Below are positions 41,017-49,204 of a DNA stretch of 64,000 bases, piece by piece. Position 1 is the first letter of the stretch; each line of letters opens with the position of its first letter. The notes below the pieces were generated by a model that ran no database searches, had not been told where the DNA came from, and was given only the letters and a program-made list of their open reading frames with translations. The stretch lies in NCBI RefSeq assembly GCF_000421545.1, contig NZ_ATXF01000005.1:186001-250000 (forward strand). The letters are read 5' to 3'. Origin of the DNA: Agromyces italicus DSM 16388. Lineage in GTDB: Bacteria; Actinomycetota; Actinomycetes; Actinomycetales; Microbacteriaceae. The position numbers and the translations under genes were made by a program.

Positions 41017-41516
41017 CAGATCACCTTGAAGTAGTCGAAGGGCTCGAGGCAAGCGCGGCACTCGTAGAGCGCCTTGCACGAGGTCGAGCCGAAGCGGGCG
41101 ATCTCGCGGGTGTCGAGCGAGTCGCAGCGGGGGCACTTCACGGCGAGCTGCACGCGCACGGGGCCCGCGCCGCGCGCGGCGGCGAGGCCCGTGGGCGCCT
41201 GGATGCCGTAGCGGCGCAGCTTCTGCTTGCCGATGTCGGTCATCCAGTCGGTGGTCCACGCGGGGGCGAGCACGAGGTCGACCCGCACCTCGTCGTAGCC
41301 CGCGTGCGTGAGCGCGAGCACGACGTCGTCGCGCATGGCGTCCATCGCGGGGCATCCGCTGTAGGTGGGGGTGAGCTCGACGTGCACCGCGCCGTCGTCG
41401 GCGACCTCGACCGTGCGCAGCACACCCAGGTCTTCGATGGTCAGCACGGGGATCTCGGGGTCGGTCACCGTCGCCGCGACCTGCCAGGCGGTGCGCTCGG
41501 CGGTCGCGGTCACCAT
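41016..41516 (-). CDS. paaD: Phenylacetyl-CoA epoxidase accessory subunit (MIP18/DUF59 type)
   Basis: 166 residues. N-terminal DUF59 fold: TVTDPEIPVLTIEDLGVLRTVEV and TPTYSGCPAMDAMRDDVVLAL. The C-terminal metal-ribbon cysteines are CPRCDS and CKALYECRACLEPF. PaaD is thought to assist assembly of the di-iron or iron-sulfur centres of the epoxidase. Start ATG 41516 overlaps the paaC stop; the end overlaps the paaE start by one base. Confidence 0.9.
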   Translation of the reverse strand: MVTATAERTAWQVAATVTDPEIPVLTIEDLGVLRTVEVADDGAVHVELTPTYSGCPAMDAMRDDVVLALTHAGYDEVRVDLVLAPAWTTDWMTDIGKQKLRRYGIQAPTGLAAARGAGPVRVQLAVKCPRCDSLDTREIARFGSTSCKALYECRACLEPFDYFKVI

Positions 41517-42409
41517 GATGCCCCCGGGTGCTGTCGGGCGAGCACCTGCATCTCGGCGAGGAGCGGCCCGAGGTGCTCGGTGTGCGAGCCCCGTCGTCCC
41601 CCGCCCGAGGCGGTGACCGCGGTTCGGCCGGACGGCCGTTCGAGCGAGGCCTCGGCGAACACCGCGTCGACGGCCGACTCGAACGCCGGTCGCAGCGTCG
41701 AGGGCAGCACGGCGACGCCGTCGGCGGCGAGCCGCTCGGTGAGCTCGTCGTCGGCGAACAGCTCGTCGACGTACGGCCAGGTGACCTCGACGCCGCGGAT
41801 CATGCGCCGGCGCGACTCCTCGGTGCCGCCCGCGAGCCGCAGCACCCACTGGGTCGCGTGGTCGCGGTGGTAGTCGACCTCCTTCACCGACTTCGCTGCG
41901 ATCGCCGCAAGGGTCGGGTCGGTCGAGTCGGCGAGCGCGCCGTACAGCTCGAAGAGGTAGAGGGATGCCACGAGCTGACGCGCGATCGTGCATGCGAAGT
42001 CGCCGTTCGGCTGCTCGAAGAGCCAGGCGTTGCGCCACTCGGGCTCGTCGCGCCAGTAGGCGAGCTCGTCTTCGCTGCGACCCGTGGCGGTGCCGGCGTA
42101 ATGGAGCAGCGAGCGGGCGTGGCCGATGAGGTCGAGGCCGATGTTGCCGAGGGCGATGTCCTCCTCGAGCTCGGGTGCACGGGTGATCCACATGCCGAGC
42201 TGCTGGGCGAGCACGAGCGCGTCGTCGCCGAGCCGCAGCGCGTACTCCGCGGCATCCGCGGAGGCGACGCGACCGGCACCCTCGGCCGAGCCCGCGAGTT
42301 CGTCGGCGAGCGCGAGGCGGTCGACCGAGACGTCGCCGTGGGTGGACTCCGGGTTTCGAGACGCGTCCTCCTTCGTCGGGCGCTCCTCAACCGGCGAGTT
42401 CTCGCTCAC
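41510..42409 (-). CDS. paaC: Phenylacetyl-CoA epoxidase structural subunit, with repeat-derived N-terminus
   Basis: 299 residues. ALRLGDDALVLAQQLGMWITRAPELEEDIALGNIGLDLIGHARSLLHYAG in blocks is the PaaC ferritin-like fold that pairs with PaaA without a complete metal site. Residues ~5-22 (SPVEERPTKEDASRNPE) are read from a 42-bp member of the TTTCGAGACG repeat family (42351-42392) and precede the conserved region (from about DRLALADELAG). GTG 42409 overlaps the paaB stop (GTGA). Confidence 0.92.
   Translation of the reverse strand: MSENSPVEERPTKEDASRNPESTHGDVSVDRLALADELAGSAEGAGRVASADAAEYALRLGDDALVLAQQLGMWITRAPELEEDIALGNIGLDLIGHARSLLHYAGTATGRSEDELAYWRDEPEWRNAWLFEQPNGDFACTIARQLVASLYLFELYGALADSTDPTLAAIAAKSVKEVDYHRDHATQWVLRLAGGTEESRRRMIRGVEVTWPYVDELFADDELTERLAADGVAVLPSTLRPAFESAVDAVFAEASLERPSGRTAVTASGGGRRGSHTEHLGPLLAEMQVLARQHPGASW
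42351..42392. repeat. Repeat-family copy inside the paaC coding start
   Basis: From GGGTTTCGAGACGCG (42351) to CGCTCCTCAACC (42392); ends match the 35-bp family while the centre carries an insertion of 7 bases, keeping the reading frame of PaaC open. Confidence 0.75.
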
Positions 42410-42711
42410 AGGTGCTTCACCCCTTCGCTCTTCGTGTAGTACACCGCGTGCCGGTAGTTCTTGCCGGCCGGGCTCTCGAAGAAGGCGCCCTTCGCGTCGG
42501 GGTCGCTCGTCGTGACGGCGTCGGCCGGCACGACCCAGATCGAGATGCCCTCGTTGCGGCGGGTGTAGAGGTCGCGGGCGTTGCGCACGGCCATGTCGGC
42601 GTCGGGCGCGTGCAGCGAGCCGACGTGCACGTGGCTCAGGCCGCGGTTGGCGCGCACGAAGACCTCCCACAGGGGCCAGGGCTCGGTTCCGAGCTCACCG
42701 GGGGTGCTCAT
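42406..42711 (-). CDS. paaB: Phenylacetyl-CoA epoxidase subunit B
   Basis: 101 residues. WPLWEVFVRANRGLSHVHVGSLHAPDADMAVRNARDLYTRRNEGISIWVVP in blocks is the PaaB signature; PaaB bridges PaaAC heterodimers in the epoxidase. The MSTPGELG start lies just before the conserved part. It is separated from paaA by 112 bases holding two repeats, and coupled to paaC by a GTGA overlap. Confidence 0.93.
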   Translation of the reverse strand: MSTPGELGTEPWPLWEVFVRANRGLSHVHVGSLHAPDADMAVRNARDLYTRRNEGISIWVVPADAVTTSDPDAKGAFFESPAGKNYRHAVYYTKSEGVKHL

Positions 42712-42725
42712 TTCGTCTCCTTCTG

Positions 42726-42820
42726 GGTTTCGAGACGCTCGCTGCGCTCGCTCCTCAACCCGCTCGAACCCCGACGCCACCTCGCGATTTCGAGACGCTC
42801 GCTGCGCTCGCTCCTCGACC
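42726..42820. repeat. Two direct copies of the 35-bp repeat between paaA and paaB
   Basis: Copies at 42726-42760 (GGTTTCGAGACGCTCGCTGC...) and 42786-42820 (GATTTCGAGACGCTCGCTGC...) are in the same orientation, 60 bp apart, and differ at two positions. The inner part is itself palindromic around GCTGCGCTCGC. Confidence 0.85.
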
Positions 42821-42823
42821 CGC

Positions 42824-43804
42824 TCATGCTGCCGCGGCCTTCAGCGACTGCTTGCGGGCGTACTCGGCGGCGGCTTCGCGCACCCAGGCGCCCTCGTCGT
42901 GCGCTTCGCGGCGACGGCGGAGACGCTCGGCGTTGGCGGGGCCGCGACCGGCGAGCACCTCGTTGAACTCGGTCCAGTCGATCTCGCTCATGTCGTACTC
43001 GCCGGTTTCGTCGTTGAAGCGCAGCGCCGGGTCGGGCAGGGTCACGCCGAGCACCTCGGCCTGCGGCACGAGCATGCCGACGAAGCGCTGGCGCAGCTCG
43101 TCGTTCGAGAAGCGCTTGATGTTCCACGCCATCGACTGCGCCGAGTTCGGCGACTCGTCGTCGGGCGGGCCGAACATCTGCAGGCTCGGCCAGTACCAGC
43201 GGTTCACCGCGTCCTGCGCCATCTCGCGCTGCGCCTCGGTGCCCTGCATGAGTTCGAGCAGGATCTCGAACCCCTGCCGCTGGTGGAACGACTCCTCCTT
43301 GCAGATGCGCACCATCGCGCGGCCGTACGGGCCGTACGACGCGCGGCACAGCGGCACCTGGTTGCAGATCGCGGCGCCGTCGACCAGCCAGCCGATCGCA
43401 CCCATGTCGGCCCACGTCGGGGTGGTGTAATTGAAGATCGACGAGTAACGGGCGCGGCCCTCGATGAGCTGGCTCATCATCTCGTCGCGGCCGATGCCGA
43501 GCGTCTGCGCCGCAGAGTAGAGGTAGAGGCCGTGCCCGGCTTCGTCTTGCACCTTGGCCATGAGGATGGCCTTGCGCTTGAGGCTCGGTGCTCGTGTGAT
43601 CCAGTTCGACTCGGGCTGCATGCCGATGATCTCGGAGTGCGCGTGCTGGCTGATCTGGCGGATGAGCGTCTTGCGGTACGCCTCGGGCATCCAATCGCGG
43701 GGCTCGATGCGCGAGTCCTTCGCGATGAGCTCGTCGAAGAGGGCCCGGCCCTCGTCGTCCTGGGGCTCGGCGCCGGCGAGGCTGAGCTCGGCAGCTGCGG
43801 TCAT
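42824..43804 (-). CDS. paaA: Phenylacetyl-CoA 1,2-epoxidase catalytic subunit
   Basis: 326 residues. Di-iron ferritin-like enzyme: [44 protein letters not shown] in blocks (EDEAGH-type ligands) and the second ligand set in [20 protein letters not shown]. It inserts oxygen across C1-C2 of the aromatic ring of phenylacetyl-CoA, using electrons from PaaE. ATG 43804 is favoured over the adjacent ATG 43807 because AGGAG lies about 7 bases upstream. First gene of paaABCDE-G; a PaaR-type operator lies 69-90 bases upstream. Confidence 0.94.
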   Translation of the reverse strand: MTAAAELSLAGAEPQDDEGRALFDELIAKDSRIEPRDWMPEAYRKTLIRQISQHAHSEIIGMQPESNWITRAPSLKRKAILMAKVQDEAGHGLYLYSAAQTLGIGRDEMMSQLIEGRARYSSIFNYTTPTWADMGAIGWLVDGAAICNQVPLCRASYGPYGRAMVRICKEESFHQRQGFEILLELMQGTEAQREMAQDAVNRWYWPSLQMFGPPDDESPNSAQSMAWNIKRFSNDELRQRFVGMLVPQAEVLGVTLPDPALRFNDETGEYDMSEIDWTEFNEVLAGRGPANAERLRRRREAHDEGAWVREAAAEYARKQSLKAAAA

Positions 43805-43872
43805 CATCGACTCCTGTGTCTTCGTGGGGTTCGGGCGCTTCGCGAACGGAGCGCCACGTGGCATCCAACATT

Positions 43873-43894
43873 ACTAACCGATCGTTCAGTTAGT
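43873..43894. promoter_or_regulatory. PaaR operator in the paaA/paaI divergent promoter
   Basis: 22-bp palindrome with halves ACTAACCG and CAGTTAGT. It agrees with the actinobacterial PaaR pattern as I recall it (ACTNACCG...CGGTNAGT) at all defined positions but one. It abuts TATAGT (43896-43901), a possible -10 for paaI, so binding would block both divergent promoters. Confidence 0.75.
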
Positions 43895-43950
43895 ATATAG
43901 TCATCGTCAGCGTCGCAGCAACGACGCGCGAACTCGATGAGGAGTCGAAC

Positions 43951-44361
43951 ATGACGGATGCCGCGACCGCCCCGAACCGTGCCATGATGCAGCGCGACCT
44001 CGCCTCCGCGGCGCTCGGCCTCGTCGTCGAACGCGACGACCCCGGCCACGCCGTGGTCTCGATGCGCGTGCGCGACGACATGACCAACGGCTTCGGCATC
44101 ACCCACGGCGGCCTCGTCTTCACCCTGGCCGACACCGCCTTCGCGATCGCCTGCAACGAGGACGAGACGGTCACCGTCGCCGCGGGCGCCGACATCACCT
44201 TCCTGAAGTCCACCGTCTCGGGGCAGACCCTCACCGCGACCGCCGTCCGCCGTACCCGGTCGGGCCGCACCGGACTCTACGACGTCTCGGTCGTCGACGA
44301 GCACGGCGACGCGGTCGCCGAGTTCCGCGGCCGTTCCATCTCCACCAACCGCACCCTCTGA
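43951..44361 (+). CDS. paaI: Phenylacetyl-CoA thioesterase (hotdog fold)
   Basis: 136 residues. VSMRVRDDMTNGFGITHGGLVFTLADTAFAIACN in blocks gives the hotdog fold with the PaaI catalytic stretch THGGLVFTLADTAF (Asp in the central helix) and GADITFLKSTVSGQTL. PaaI hydrolyses phenylacetyl-CoA and dead-end CoA esters to free CoA when the pathway stalls. A GAGGAG ribosome site precedes ATG 43951. First gene of the rightward paaI-paaK-paaR unit. Confidence 0.92.
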   Translation: MTDAATAPNRAMMQRDLASAALGLVVERDDPGHAVVSMRVRDDMTNGFGITHGGLVFTLADTAFAIACNEDETVTVAAGADITFLKSTVSGQTLTATAVRRTRSGRTGLYDVSVVDEHGDAVAEFRGRSISTNRTL

Positions 44362-44378
44362 CCAGCACGGAGCCCCAC

Positions 44379-45716
44379 GTGTCGACGACGACCACCTCCC
44401 CCAGCGTCTCGGGCCTCGTGCCCCCGCGCCCCGACGAGCTCGACCCCGAAGAGCGGATGACCCGCGCAGAACTCGAGGCGCTGCAGCTCGAGCGGCTGCG
44501 CCAGACCGTCGCGCACGCGTACGAGCACGTGCCCCTCTACACCGCGAAGTTCGACGCGGCGGGGGTGCACCCCCGTGACATCCAGAGCCTCGCCGATGTC
44601 GCGAAGCTGCCGTTCACCACCAAGGAGGACCTGCGGCAGACCTACCCCTTCGGCATGTTCGCCGTGCCGATGGCCGAGGTCGCGCGCATCCACGCCTCGA
44701 GCGGTACCACCGGCCGGCCCACCGTCGTCGGCTACACGAAGGGCGACCTCGACCGCTGGGCGACCCTCGTGGCCCGCTCGCTCCGCGCGAGCGGCGTGCG
44801 CCCCGGCATGAAGGTGCACAACGCCTACGGCTACGGCCTGTTCACCGGCGGGCTCGGCGCCCACGCCGGCATCGAGAAGCTCGGCGCCACCGTCATCCCG
44901 ATATCGGGCGGCCAGACGGCCCGCCAGGTGCAGCTCATCGTCGACTTCGAGCCCGACGCGATCCTCTGCACGCCGAGCTACCTGCTCACCATCGCCGACG
45001 CGATGGTCGCGGCCGGCATCGACCCGCGCTCGACCTCGCTCAAGACGGCGGTGCTCGGCGCCGAGCCGTGGACGAACGAGATGCGCCACGAGCTCGAGCA
45101 GCGCCTCGGCATCGACGCGCTCGACATCTACGGGCTCAGCGAGGTCATGGGGCCGGGCGTCGGCAACGAGTGCATCGAGACGAAGGACGGCCCCCACATC
45201 TGGGAGGACCACTTCCTGCCCGAGATCATCGACGGCGACTCGGGCGCGGTGCTGGCCGACGGCGAGATGGGCGAGCTCGTCTTCACCTCGCTCACGAAGG
45301 AGGCGTTCCCGGTCATCCGCTACCGCACGCGCGACCTCACGCGCCTGCTGCCGGGCACCGCGCGCCCCGCGATGCGCCGCATCGAGAAGATCACCGGCCG
45401 CAACGACGACATGATCATCCTGCGCGGGGTGAATCTCTTCCCGACGCAGATCGAGGAGATCGTGCTCGGCATCGAGCAGCTCACGCCGCACTTCATCCTC
45501 GAACTCACCCGCGAAGGCCGCATGGACGCGATGACGGTGCGCATCGAGCGGCACCCCGACCTCTCGCGCGAGGTGTGCGAGGCGGCTTCGGTCGTACTGG
45601 CGAAGAAGATCAAGGTACTCATCGGCTCGACCGTCGAGGTGAGGCTCGAGGAGCCGGGCGCGCTGCCGCGCAGCGAGGGCAAGTACAAGCGGGTCTACGA
45701 CCTGCGGGGCGAATGA
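44379..45716 (+). CDS. paaK: Phenylacetate-CoA ligase
   Basis: 445 residues, the usual length. LPFTTKEDLRQTYPFGMFAVP, the ATP-binding ASSGTTGRPTVVGYT, MKVHNAYGYGLFTGGLGAHAG, LDIYGLSEVMGPGVGNEC and the C-terminal RTRDLTRLLPGTARPAMRRI with KITGRNDDMIILRGVNLFPTQIE identify PaaK. It activates phenylacetate with ATP and CoA, the entry step. GTG 44379 is 17 bases after paaI. Confidence 0.94.
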   Translation: MSTTTTSPSVSGLVPPRPDELDPEERMTRAELEALQLERLRQTVAHAYEHVPLYTAKFDAAGVHPRDIQSLADVAKLPFTTKEDLRQTYPFGMFAVPMAEVARIHASSGTTGRPTVVGYTKGDLDRWATLVARSLRASGVRPGMKVHNAYGYGLFTGGLGAHAGIEKLGATVIPISGGQTARQVQLIVDFEPDAILCTPSYLLTIADAMVAAGIDPRSTSLKTAVLGAEPWTNEMRHELEQRLGIDALDIYGLSEVMGPGVGNECIETKDGPHIWEDHFLPEIIDGDSGAVLADGEMGELVFTSLTKEAFPVIRYRTRDLTRLLPGTARPAMRRIEKITGRNDDMIILRGVNLFPTQIEEIVLGIEQLTPHFILELTREGRMDAMTVRIERHPDLSREVCEAASVVLAKKIKVLIGSTVEVRLEEPGALPRSEGKYKRVYDLRGE

Positions 45717-45741
45717 GCGCCCCGGTGAGAGACTTGGGGCG

Positions 45742-46371
45742 ATGAGCGAGAACGGATCACTTCGACGAGGCCGCCCGGGCTACGACCAGCAGGGCATCCT
45801 CGACGTCGCCGTCGCCGCCTTCAACCAGTACGGCTACGACGCGACCTCGATGGGCGTGCTCGCCGACCGGCTCGGGCTCTCGAAGTCGGCCATCTACCAT
45901 CACTTCGCTTCGAAAGACGAGATCCTCGAGCGAGCCCTCGACGACGCCTTGAGCGCACTCGAGGGGGTGCTCCACGACGCGGATGCCTCGGGCGGTCGTG
46001 CGGCCGATCGCCTCGATCTCGCCCTCCGCGGCGCGGTGCACGTTCTCGTCGCCAGGCTGCCGAGCGTCACGCTGCTGCTGCGCGTGCGCGGCAACACCGA
46101 GGTCGAGCGCCGCGCACTCGCCCGCCGCCGCGCCTTCGACCGCGCCATCACCGCGCTCGTCGAAGAGGCGCAGCGCGAGGGAACGCTGCGCAGCGACCTC
46201 GACGCGAGCGTCGTCGCGCGGCTCGTCTTCGGCATGATCAACTCGATCGTCGAGTGGTACCGCCCCGGCGGCCGCGAAGACGCCGACAAGCTGGCCGACG
46301 ACGTCATCGCGGTCGCGCTCGACGGGCTGCGCATGCCGACCTCGAACCGGGTGCAGGAGCTGCTGGGCTGA
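45742..46371 (+). CDS. paaR: TetR-family regulator of phenylacetate catabolism
   Basis: 209 residues. The N-terminal TetR helix-turn-helix is ILDVAVAAFNQYGYDATSMGVLADRLGLSKSAIYHHFASKDEIL in blocks. The C-terminal ligand domain (about residues 75-205) fits TetR_C proteins. Position behind paaI-paaK, and 22-bp TetR-type palindromes at the paa promoters, point to PaaR, a repressor released by phenylacetyl-CoA in actinobacteria. It is co-transcribed with paaK (25-base gap), so it represses its own unit. Confidence 0.85.
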   Translation: MSENGSLRRGRPGYDQQGILDVAVAAFNQYGYDATSMGVLADRLGLSKSAIYHHFASKDEILERALDDALSALEGVLHDADASGGRAADRLDLALRGAVHVLVARLPSVTLLLRVRGNTEVERRALARRRAFDRAITALVEEAQREGTLRSDLDASVVARLVFGMINSIVEWYRPGGREDADKLADDVIAVALDGLRMPTSNRVQELLG

Positions 46372-46408
46372 GCCGGGCGCGCCGGTCTGCGGCGGCTCAC
46401 GCGGTGGC

Positions 46409-46609
46409 TCACGCGGTGGCGCAGTCTCCCGCGACGGTGCGGTCGGCGGTCCGACGGATGCTGCGGCGCGAGGCCGCACGCCGAGTACGCGCCGGCGTCG
46501 CGAGCTCCGCGCGCCGCTCGTCGGCCACGCGGCGACGTTCGAGTTCACGCGCCCGGCGCTCGTCGCCCGCGGCGATCAGATGCGGAAAGCTGTACTCCGA
46601 GACCAACAT
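46409..46609 (-). CDS. Small Arg-rich hypothetical protein
   Basis: 66 residues. It begins MLVSEYSFPHLIAAGDERRARELERRR and becomes highly basic (about one residue in four is Arg). An ideal ribosome site (AGGAGGAG, 5 bases before ATG) makes it a credible gene despite its size. No signal or membrane segment; the polar helix AGDERRARELERRRVADERRAE looks amphipathic. A 12-bp direct repeat (GGCTCACGCGGT, 46394-46417) spans its stop codon. Function unknown; nucleic-acid binding is a guess. Confidence 0.6.
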   Translation of the reverse strand: MLVSEYSFPHLIAAGDERRARELERRRVADERRAELATPARTRRAASRRSIRRTADRTVAGDCATA

Positions 46610-46751
46610 GTCGACTCCTCCTGCTCGTCGACTTCGAGCCTGCGCTCTGAGGTGGCGGCGTGGCATCCGGCGATCGCCCTACTTTCTCCGGGCCACCGCG
46701 TTCCCGTCCTTCCCGCGCACGGATGTCCGAGGCATGCGCGAAGCTGGAGCG

Positions 46752-48890
46752 ATGACGCCGGAGACGACCGACACCCGATCCGCCGCGCTCGCGGCGCTCC
46801 GCGAGCTCGTGGGGCGGGGCGACGCCGACTTCCACGACGGGCAGTTCGAGGCGATCGAGGCACTCGTCGAGGGTCGTCGCCGGGCGCTCGTCGTGCAACG
46901 CACCGGCTGGGGCAAGTCGGCCGTCTACTTCGTCGCGACCCTGCTGCTGCGCCGACGTGGCGGCGGTCCCACCGTGCTCGTCTCGCCGCTGCTCGCGCTC
47001 ATGCGCGACCAGATCGCCGCGGCCGAACGGGCCGGCGTCAGGGCGGTCGCCATCAACTCGACCAACCCGCACGAATGGGGCGAGGTGCTCGCCCGGCTCG
47101 ACCGCGACGAGGTCGACGTGCTGCTCGTCTCGCCCGAGCGGCTGAACAACCCCTCGTTCCGCGACGAGCAGTTGCCGGCACTCGTTCGCCGCATCGGCAT
47201 GCTCGTCGTCGACGAAGCGCATTGCATCAGCGACTGGGGGCACGACTTCCGCCCCGACTACCGGCGCCTTCGCGAGCTGATCGCGCAGATGCCGGCCGAG
47301 GTGCCCGTGCTCGCCACGACCGCGACGGCCAACAGCCGGGTCGTGGCCGATGTCGCCGAGCAACTCGGGGGTGAGGCATCCGGCTCGCTCGAGCGCCACG
47401 GCGGAGGAGACGCCGAAGGCGGCGTCGTCACCATTCGCGGCCCCCTCGCACGCACCTCGCTGCGCCTCGGCGTGCTGCGGCTGCCCGACTCGGCGAGTCG
47501 GCTGGCCTGGCTCGTCGGGCATCTCGGCGAGATGCCCGGCTCGGGCATCATCTATACGCTGACGGTGGCGGCGGCGAACGACACCGCCCGGCTGCTGCGC
47601 GAGCGCGGGCACGAGGTGCGGGCGTACACCGGGCAGACCGACCCAGACGAGCGGGCCGAGTCGGAGGGAATGCTGAAGCGCAACGAGGTCAAGGCGCTCG
47701 TCGCGACGAGCGCGCTCGGCATGGGCTTCGACAAGCCCGACCTCGGTTTCGTACTGCACCTCGGGGCGCCGTCGTCGCCGGTCGCCTACTACCAGCAGGT
47801 CGGCCGCGCGGGCCGTGCGACCGAGTCGGCCGACGTGCTGCTGCTGCCGGGCGTCGAAGACCGCGAGATCTGGCACTACTTCGCGACCGCCTCGATGCCC
47901 GACCGCGAGCGGGCCGAACGCGTGATCGCCGCGCTCTCCGACACGCCGGTGTCGACCCCCGCGCTCGAGGCGAGGGTCGACCTCCGGCGCACGCCGCTCG
48001 AGCTGCTGCTGAAGGTGCTCGATGTCGACGGCGCCGTGCGGCGCGAGAAGGGCGGCTGGGTCGCGACCGGCGCGCCGTGGGCCTACGACGAGGAGCGCTA
48101 CCGCCGCATCGCCGCCGAGCGGCTCGCCGAGCAGCAGCACATGATCGAGTACGAGACGACCGGGGGCTGCCGCATGGAGTTCCTGCAGCGCTCGCTCGAC
48201 GATGCGACGGCGGCCCCTTGCGGGCGGTGCGACAACTGCGCAGGTGTCTGGTACCCCACCGCGATCGGCGCCGAGGCATCGGCGACCGCGGCGAAGGCCC
48301 TCGACCGGGTCGGTGTGCCGATCGAGCCGCGTCGCGCCTGGCCCACCGGCGCCGACCGGCTCGGGGTGCCGGTGAAGGGCCGCATCTCCCCCGCCGAACA
48401 GGCGAGCGAGGGGCGGGCGCTCGCCCGCCTGACCGATCTCGGCTGGGGCGGCACCCTTCGTGAGGTCTTCGCCGCGGGGGCGCCCGATGCACCGGTGTCG
48501 CCGCAACTGCTCGCCGCCTGCGTCCGAGTGCTCGCCGACTGGGGCTGGGCCGACCGCCCCGTTGCCGTCGTGGCGATGCCGTCGCGCTCGAAGCCGCTGC
48601 TCGTCGATTCGCTGGCGCGCGGCCTCGCAGAGGTCGGCCGCCTCCCCTACCTCGGCGCGCTCGACCCGGTCGACGGTGGCCCGAGCGGGCAGCCCGGCGG
48701 CAACAGCGCGTTCCGGCTCGCGGGCGTGTGGGGTCGGTTCTCCGCGGCGGGGCTCGACGTGCCGGCCGGGCCGGTGCTGCTCGTCGACGACCTCGCCGAC
48801 AGCCGGTGGACGCTCACGGTCGCCGCCCGCGAGCTGCGCCTCGCCGGGGCGGGCGGAGTGCTGCCATTCGCCCTCGCGCTGCGCGGGTGA
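46752..48890 (+). CDS. recQ: RecQ-family DNA helicase with C-terminal phosphoribosyltransferase-like domain
   Basis: 712 residues. RecQ core: motif 0 DFHDGQFEAIEALVEGRR, motif I VVQRTGWGKSAVYF, motif II LVVDEAHCISDWGHDFRPDYRRL, motif III LATTATAN, motif V VATSALGMGFDKPDLGFVLHLG and motif VI YYQQVGRAGR. The RecQ zinc cysteines are CRMEF and CGRCDNC. The C-terminal ~200 residues lack HRDC and instead contain GPVLLVDDLADSRWTLTVAARELR, the PRPP loop of type I phosphoribosyltransferases. Such RecQ-PRTase fusions occur in actinobacteria; whether the domain is active is unknown. ATG 46752 is chosen at the start of the conserved region. It separates the two halves of the paa island. Confidence 0.88.
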   Translation: MTPETTDTRSAALAALRELVGRGDADFHDGQFEAIEALVEGRRRALVVQRTGWGKSAVYFVATLLLRRRGGGPTVLVSPLLALMRDQIAAAERAGVRAVAINSTNPHEWGEVLARLDRDEVDVLLVSPERLNNPSFRDEQLPALVRRIGMLVVDEAHCISDWGHDFRPDYRRLRELIAQMPAEVPVLATTATANSRVVADVAEQLGGEASGSLERHGGGDAEGGVVTIRGPLARTSLRLGVLRLPDSASRLAWLVGHLGEMPGSGIIYTLTVAAANDTARLLRERGHEVRAYTGQTDPDERAESEGMLKRNEVKALVATSALGMGFDKPDLGFVLHLGAPSSPVAYYQQVGRAGRATESADVLLLPGVEDREIWHYFATASMPDRERAERVIAALSDTPVSTPALEARVDLRRTPLELLLKVLDVDGAVRREKGGWVATGAPWAYDEERYRRIAAERLAEQQHMIEYETTGGCRMEFLQRSLDDATAAPCGRCDNCAGVWYPTAIGAEASATAAKALDRVGVPIEPRRAWPTGADRLGVPVKGRISPAEQASEGRALARLTDLGWGGTLREVFAAGAPDAPVSPQLLAACVRVLADWGWADRPVAVVAMPSRSKPLLVDSLARGLAEVGRLPYLGALDPVDGGPSGQPGGNSAFRLAGVWGRFSAAGLDVPAGPVLLVDDLADSRWTLTVAARELRLAGAGGVLPFALALRG

Positions 48891-49204
48891 CACCGCAGCG
48901 GCGCCGACGGCGGCGGGCCACCTGCCGCCAGTCGCCTGCCACCTGCCACCCGCCGCCAGTCGCCTGCCACCAGATCTGGCTCAACTTGTAACGCTCGGGC
49001 GAGCCGATCAGCGCAACCTGCGATTTCGCGACCGTCGCCCGGACGGTTCCGCCGCGCATGGCCCCGGTACTTCGGTACTTCGGTACTTCGGTACGGCTGC
49101 TCCGAACCGAAACCCACTCGAGCGCACACGGCGACGGCGACGGCGCATCGGGCCCGCCTGGTCGACGCTTGATCCGGAGTGACTTCTCCGCAATCATCGA
49201 GCAC
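48891..49204. repeat. 314-bp spacer with two families of short direct repeats
   Basis: GCCGCCAGTCGCCTGCCACC occurs exactly twice (48924-48943 and 48952-48971). Further on, CGGTACTT is repeated three times plus CGGTAC (49065-49094). No credible gene is visible. The second array lies 110-140 bases before the lipoprotein start and may be part of its promoter region. Confidence 0.6.

Noticed and set aside
40898-42820. Repeats in the paa operon as remnants of an insertion sequence
   Set aside because: No transposase fragment and no target-site duplications were seen. Copies are 30-42 bp, palindromic and scattered, which fits REP-like elements better.
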